Below are positions 61,527 to 64,000 of a DNA stretch of 64,000 nt, piece after piece. The position numbers and the translations under genes were made by a program. The stretch covers positions 117,501-181,500 of the forward strand of contig NZ_LNYZ01000010.1 of assembly GCF_001468065.1 (NCBI RefSeq), written 5' to 3'. Source of the DNA: Legionella steigerwaltii. Lineage in GTDB: Bacteria; Pseudomonadota; Gammaproteobacteria; Legionellales; Legionellaceae. Within the stretch, counting starts at the first letter, position 1, and the number at the start of each line of letters is the position of its first letter. The notes beneath the pieces were generated by a model, which saw only the letters and a list, made by a program, of their open reading frames with translations, was not told where the DNA came from and did not search any database.

Positions 61527-62726
61527 TTACTCTGAAGCCATTTCAATAGCAAAAGCCAAAGCCAACTTCGAGAAATTAGTCATATGTTCAAGACTTAATC
61601 GGTCCATAGTATCTTGAGAACTATGAATGTACGGATTGTGGTCTTCAAAATTGGACTCACATGGGAATGCCGCTGGAATTCCCACCTCATCCCAAGAGGC
61701 ATGGTCACTGCAACCGTAGCCGCATTCTGAGTAATCAACAGGAACCTGAACATAAGTACTTATTAATTCTGCTACAAAATTACTGAGACTATTGTCGGTA
61801 TAATCGGTAAATACCCACATTGTTGGATCTTTAGGATTCACACGATAGCCTGTCATATCAAACTGAATTGCCGCTTTTACTGGAATTGAGTTGTCCATAA
61901 AATGCTCAACTACATATTGAGAACCAACTAAACCACGTTCTTCGGCAGCATACCAAATAATATAAATAGGACGTTTAAAGGTTGTTTTCGAAGATAACAA
62001 AATTCGCGCCATTTCCATAACGGATGAAGAGCCACTTCCATCATCCCCTGCACCTGGCATACGACCATCAAGCGTATCCATATGCGCACCAATTACGACA
62101 GCAGGCGCATTGATGTCTTTACCAATGACTGTTACTAATGATGGCTGTTTATAATAACTGCCTGTTTTCACGAAAAATGATGTTGTATCGGTACGACCAC
62201 TGGCTTCGACCATGCTATCAAAGGTTTTTTTCAACCATTTGGCCGCGTCTACTCCTGTATCTTTGGTCGCTGAACGGTTATGAAATGAAGTAAGTTGCGT
62301 CAATGTATTCCAAATATTCGCTGGAACTACACTCTGTAATGCTGCATTGACTTCATCCTGATGTTTGATCTCATAAATAATGCTTTGTGGTTGCGCTGCT
62401 TTAATGGTCTTTTTCTGGAGAATTCTTAGTGCAGATTGTTTTTTTGCTTGCGGTACAGAACCGATGATATGGTGACTCACGTTTACAAAACGACCACAAT
62501 TTGCTTGATCTGCCAGGTGGCTTAGCGCCTCTACATCAGCCGCAGAAATATCAATAATCTTAAATTCTTTGTTCTCTGCCAAAATCTCATAAGGAGTAGC
62601 AATTTTTGCCGCAAGACATTGAGAAACTTGCAACTGTTCATGAACAGGAGCACTTGCTGCCAAAACATGAGTACTAGCAAGCACTGAGCCCGCCGCGATA
62701 TAGGCCATCCATTGATTCAAACGCAT
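61527..62726 (-). CDS. lapA: Secreted M28 leucine aminopeptidase (LapA-like)
   Basis: The 399-residue protein starts at ATG 62726, with AGGAG six bases upstream. It has a signal peptide (about 8-24, ending V-L-A-A). The M28 metal site is complete: GAHMDTLDGR, GAGDDGSGSS, WYAAEERG, FDMTGYR and YIHSSQDT. A Cys pair lies in CGYGCSDH. L. pneumophila secretes such enzymes by its type II system. Its neighbour on the right is a MavN-like gene, as in L. pneumophila next to lapA. Confidence 0.88.
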   Translation of the reverse strand: MRLNQWMAYIAAGSVLASTHVLAASAPVHEQLQVSQCLAAKIATPYEILAENKEFKIIDISAADVEALSHLADQANCGRFVNVSHHIIGSVPQAKKQSALRILQKKTIKAAQPQSIIYEIKHQDEVNAALQSVVPANIWNTLTQLTSFHNRSATKDTGVDAAKWLKKTFDSMVEASGRTDTTSFFVKTGSYYKQPSLVTVIGKDINAPAVVIGAHMDTLDGRMPGAGDDGSGSSSVMEMARILLSSKTTFKRPIYIIWYAAEERGLVGSQYVVEHFMDNSIPVKAAIQFDMTGYRVNPKDPTMWVFTDYTDNSLSNFVAELISTYVQVPVDYSECGYGCSDHASWDEVGIPAAFPCESNFEDHNPYIHSSQDTMDRLSLEHMTNFSKLALAFAIEMASE

Positions 62727-62874
62727 TTCTACTCCTACTGTTAAATTAAATTCTAAAGGTAATTCCATTGTAAAAACTCACTTTACCGAAATTCTGCAGT
62801 TGGATCTACTGTTTAATTTAAGTTTTCTTCAATAAAAAAATAACCAGATGATTCATTTTTAATCTTATCGCTAT

Positions 62875-62889
62875 TGATAATCATTTTCA
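62875..62889 (+). promoter_or_regulatory. Fur box upstream of the MavN-like gene
   Basis: TGATAAT-C-ATTTTCA matches the 7-1-7 Fur consensus (TGATAATnATTATCA) at 13 of 14 positions. It lies 44 bases before the ATG at 62934, in the divergent region with lapA, and a GATAAT inside it may double as a -10 element. Confidence 0.75.
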
Positions 62890-62933
62890 TTTGAGATACA
62901 GTTTGAAACCCGATCCATTAATTGAGCAAATAA

Positions 62934-64000
62934 ATGGCAGCAAATAAAAAAAAGTTCAAAAAAATTCCTAGTTACGTTGCTTTAGGGTCTCTTACGGTAG
63001 GCGCTAGTTTAATTCTTGGCTTTTTAAGCTTTGGAGGGATGTATGCATTATATCCTGCCATATCTCTAGCATTTGCTACTTTTGGTCTTTCCGTAGCCTA
63101 TGAAGGCGAAATTTATTTACAAAATATCAAAGGTGCTTTTAAAAAATTATTTAAAAAGAATTACTTAGAAAATCACTTGGCTAAAGAGTATTTGCTAGAA
63201 CATTTTTCCGAAGCGATCCAATCTAAAAATTGTCCTCAATTTTTCAAAGATTATGACACCCAACTCAAACTATTGGGTGAGTTTAACCACAAACCACTCA
63301 ATAAAGAGAGCAGAAAACGCAAAAAACAAATCGAAAAAACACTTGCGGACATGGAAAAATGGTTCGCCTTGCAATTATTTGCAAGCAAAGAAAAGAAAAA
63401 ACAATCCGATTACGCAGAAAAATTAAGTGAATGGCTTAAAGACCATGATCAAAATACATGGCAAGCACGTTTAGAAAAACGCCAATCCACATTTAAATTG
63501 GTTAAAGGCTTTAGCCTTCTCGCCGCAACCTTTATGGGGCTTGGTAGCACCTACCTCATTGTTGAAGCCTTTAGCGTTATTCCTTTGATGGCAGCGATCC
63601 CCTTTGCTTTTTGGCCAATTTTCATTGTTCCTATGGCCGTAGTTGCTGGAGCTGCTTATGGAATGTTGATTTATAATACAGTCACCGACCTCATTAACAA
63701 TGATACCCTCAACAAATGGTATACTCGACTGCGTAATGATTGGAATCAAGGCCTAACGTTTCGTAATGTGTTTATGACCACCATGGCGGTTCTATTAGTG
63801 AGCTTAGCCATTGCGCTTACGGTATGTACTGCAGGTACCTGGTGGACTGTAGCAACCAGTGCCCGTCCTTTATTTGAATGGATGAAAAAAATGCCCAGTT
63901 TTGTTATGGGCGTTATTAATCCCATCATTACTGGATTATCCGCTATATTCTTTAATGTACAAAACTCTTTAGAATCCCTGGAAATGGTCTATGAGGCCAC
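62934..64000 (+). CDS. mavN: MavN/IroT-like multipass membrane protein (partial)
   Basis: An open frame from ATG 62934 runs to the right edge, 355 codons, with no stop in the window. A Lys-rich N-terminus is followed by two hydrophobic helices (about 11-58), a charged soluble loop (about 60-185), then at least four more membrane segments. The position beside lapA, the multipass design without signal peptide and the Fur box fit MavN/IroT, the Dot/Icm effector that supports iron uptake in the vacuole. The identity is from context and recall, not a search. Confidence 0.7.
   Translation, partial: MAANKKKFKKIPSYVALGSLTVGASLILGFLSFGGMYALYPAISLAFATFGLSVAYEGEIYLQNIKGAFKKLFKKNYLENHLAKEYLLEHFSEAIQSKNCPQFFKDYDTQLKLLGEFNHKPLNKESRKRKKQIEKTLADMEKWFALQLFASKEKKKQSDYAEKLSEWLKDHDQNTWQARLEKRQSTFKLVKGFSLLAATFMGLGSTYLIVEAFSVIPLMAAIPFAFWPIFIVPMAVVAGAAYGMLIYNTVTDLINNDTLNKWYTRLRNDWNQGLTFRNVFMTTMAVLLVSLAIALTVCTAGTWWTVATSARPLFEWMKKMPSFVMGVINPIITGLSAIFFNVQNSLESLEMVYEA

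Overview
The window looks like a chromosomal segment of a Legionella species. The DNA is AT-rich. The housekeeping genes are gamma-proteobacterial: metY(tRNA-fMet)-rimP-nusA-infB-rbfA-truB-rpsO-pnp, a complete 14-gene nuo operon, tpiA-secG, and glmM-folP-ftsH-rlmE. Between them lie Legionella-type accessory genes: an M28 aminopeptidase next to a MavN/IroT-like multipass protein, a patatin, a lipase, and large membrane and coiled-coil proteins that resemble Dot/Icm substrates. The assignment rests on gene content and order read from the sequence; no database search was run.

Layout. 1-2.4 kb, plus strand: end of dnaX, ybaB, recR, a DUF547 exported protein and a small basic protein. 2.5-7.5 kb: an unknown minus-strand protein, then a signalling cluster made of an OmpR-type regulator lacking its phospho-Asp, a kinase-receiver-kinase hybrid, and a single-domain receiver. 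7.6-10.9 kb: corB-like transporter and ppa (minus), hinT and folE (plus). 11.1-41.3 kb: a long minus-strand block. Read in transcription order it is rlmE-ftsH-folP-glmM-tpiA-secG-tRNA-Leu-nuoA..N-tRNA-fMet-rimP-nusA-infB-rbfA-truB-rpsO-pnp, with clear terminators after nuoN, after tRNA-fMet and between rpsO and pnp. 41.4-43.1 kb, plus strand: yhbY, a CDP-alcohol phosphatidyltransferase and hda.

43.1-64 kb is the accessory half. It holds a membrane protein ending in a CaaX box, a Tyr/Gly/His-rich lipoprotein, a POT peptide transporter, a second membrane/coiled-coil protein, a patatin phospholipase, aroE, an exported 2H phosphoesterase, a membrane-anchored cyclic-nucleotide-binding-domain protein, pepN, the stress operon prkA-yeaH-spoVR, a class-3 lipase, a secreted protein of unknown function, an M28 aminopeptidase (LapA-like) and, running off the right edge, a MavN/IroT-like gene behind a near-consensus Fur box. 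Three long imperfect palindromes with the same ends are scattered through this half.

The best candidates for something new are a potential three-way-junction RNA between prkA and yeaH, the CaaX-ending membrane protein, the unusual phosphorelay cluster, and the inserted DNA between nuoA and nuoB.
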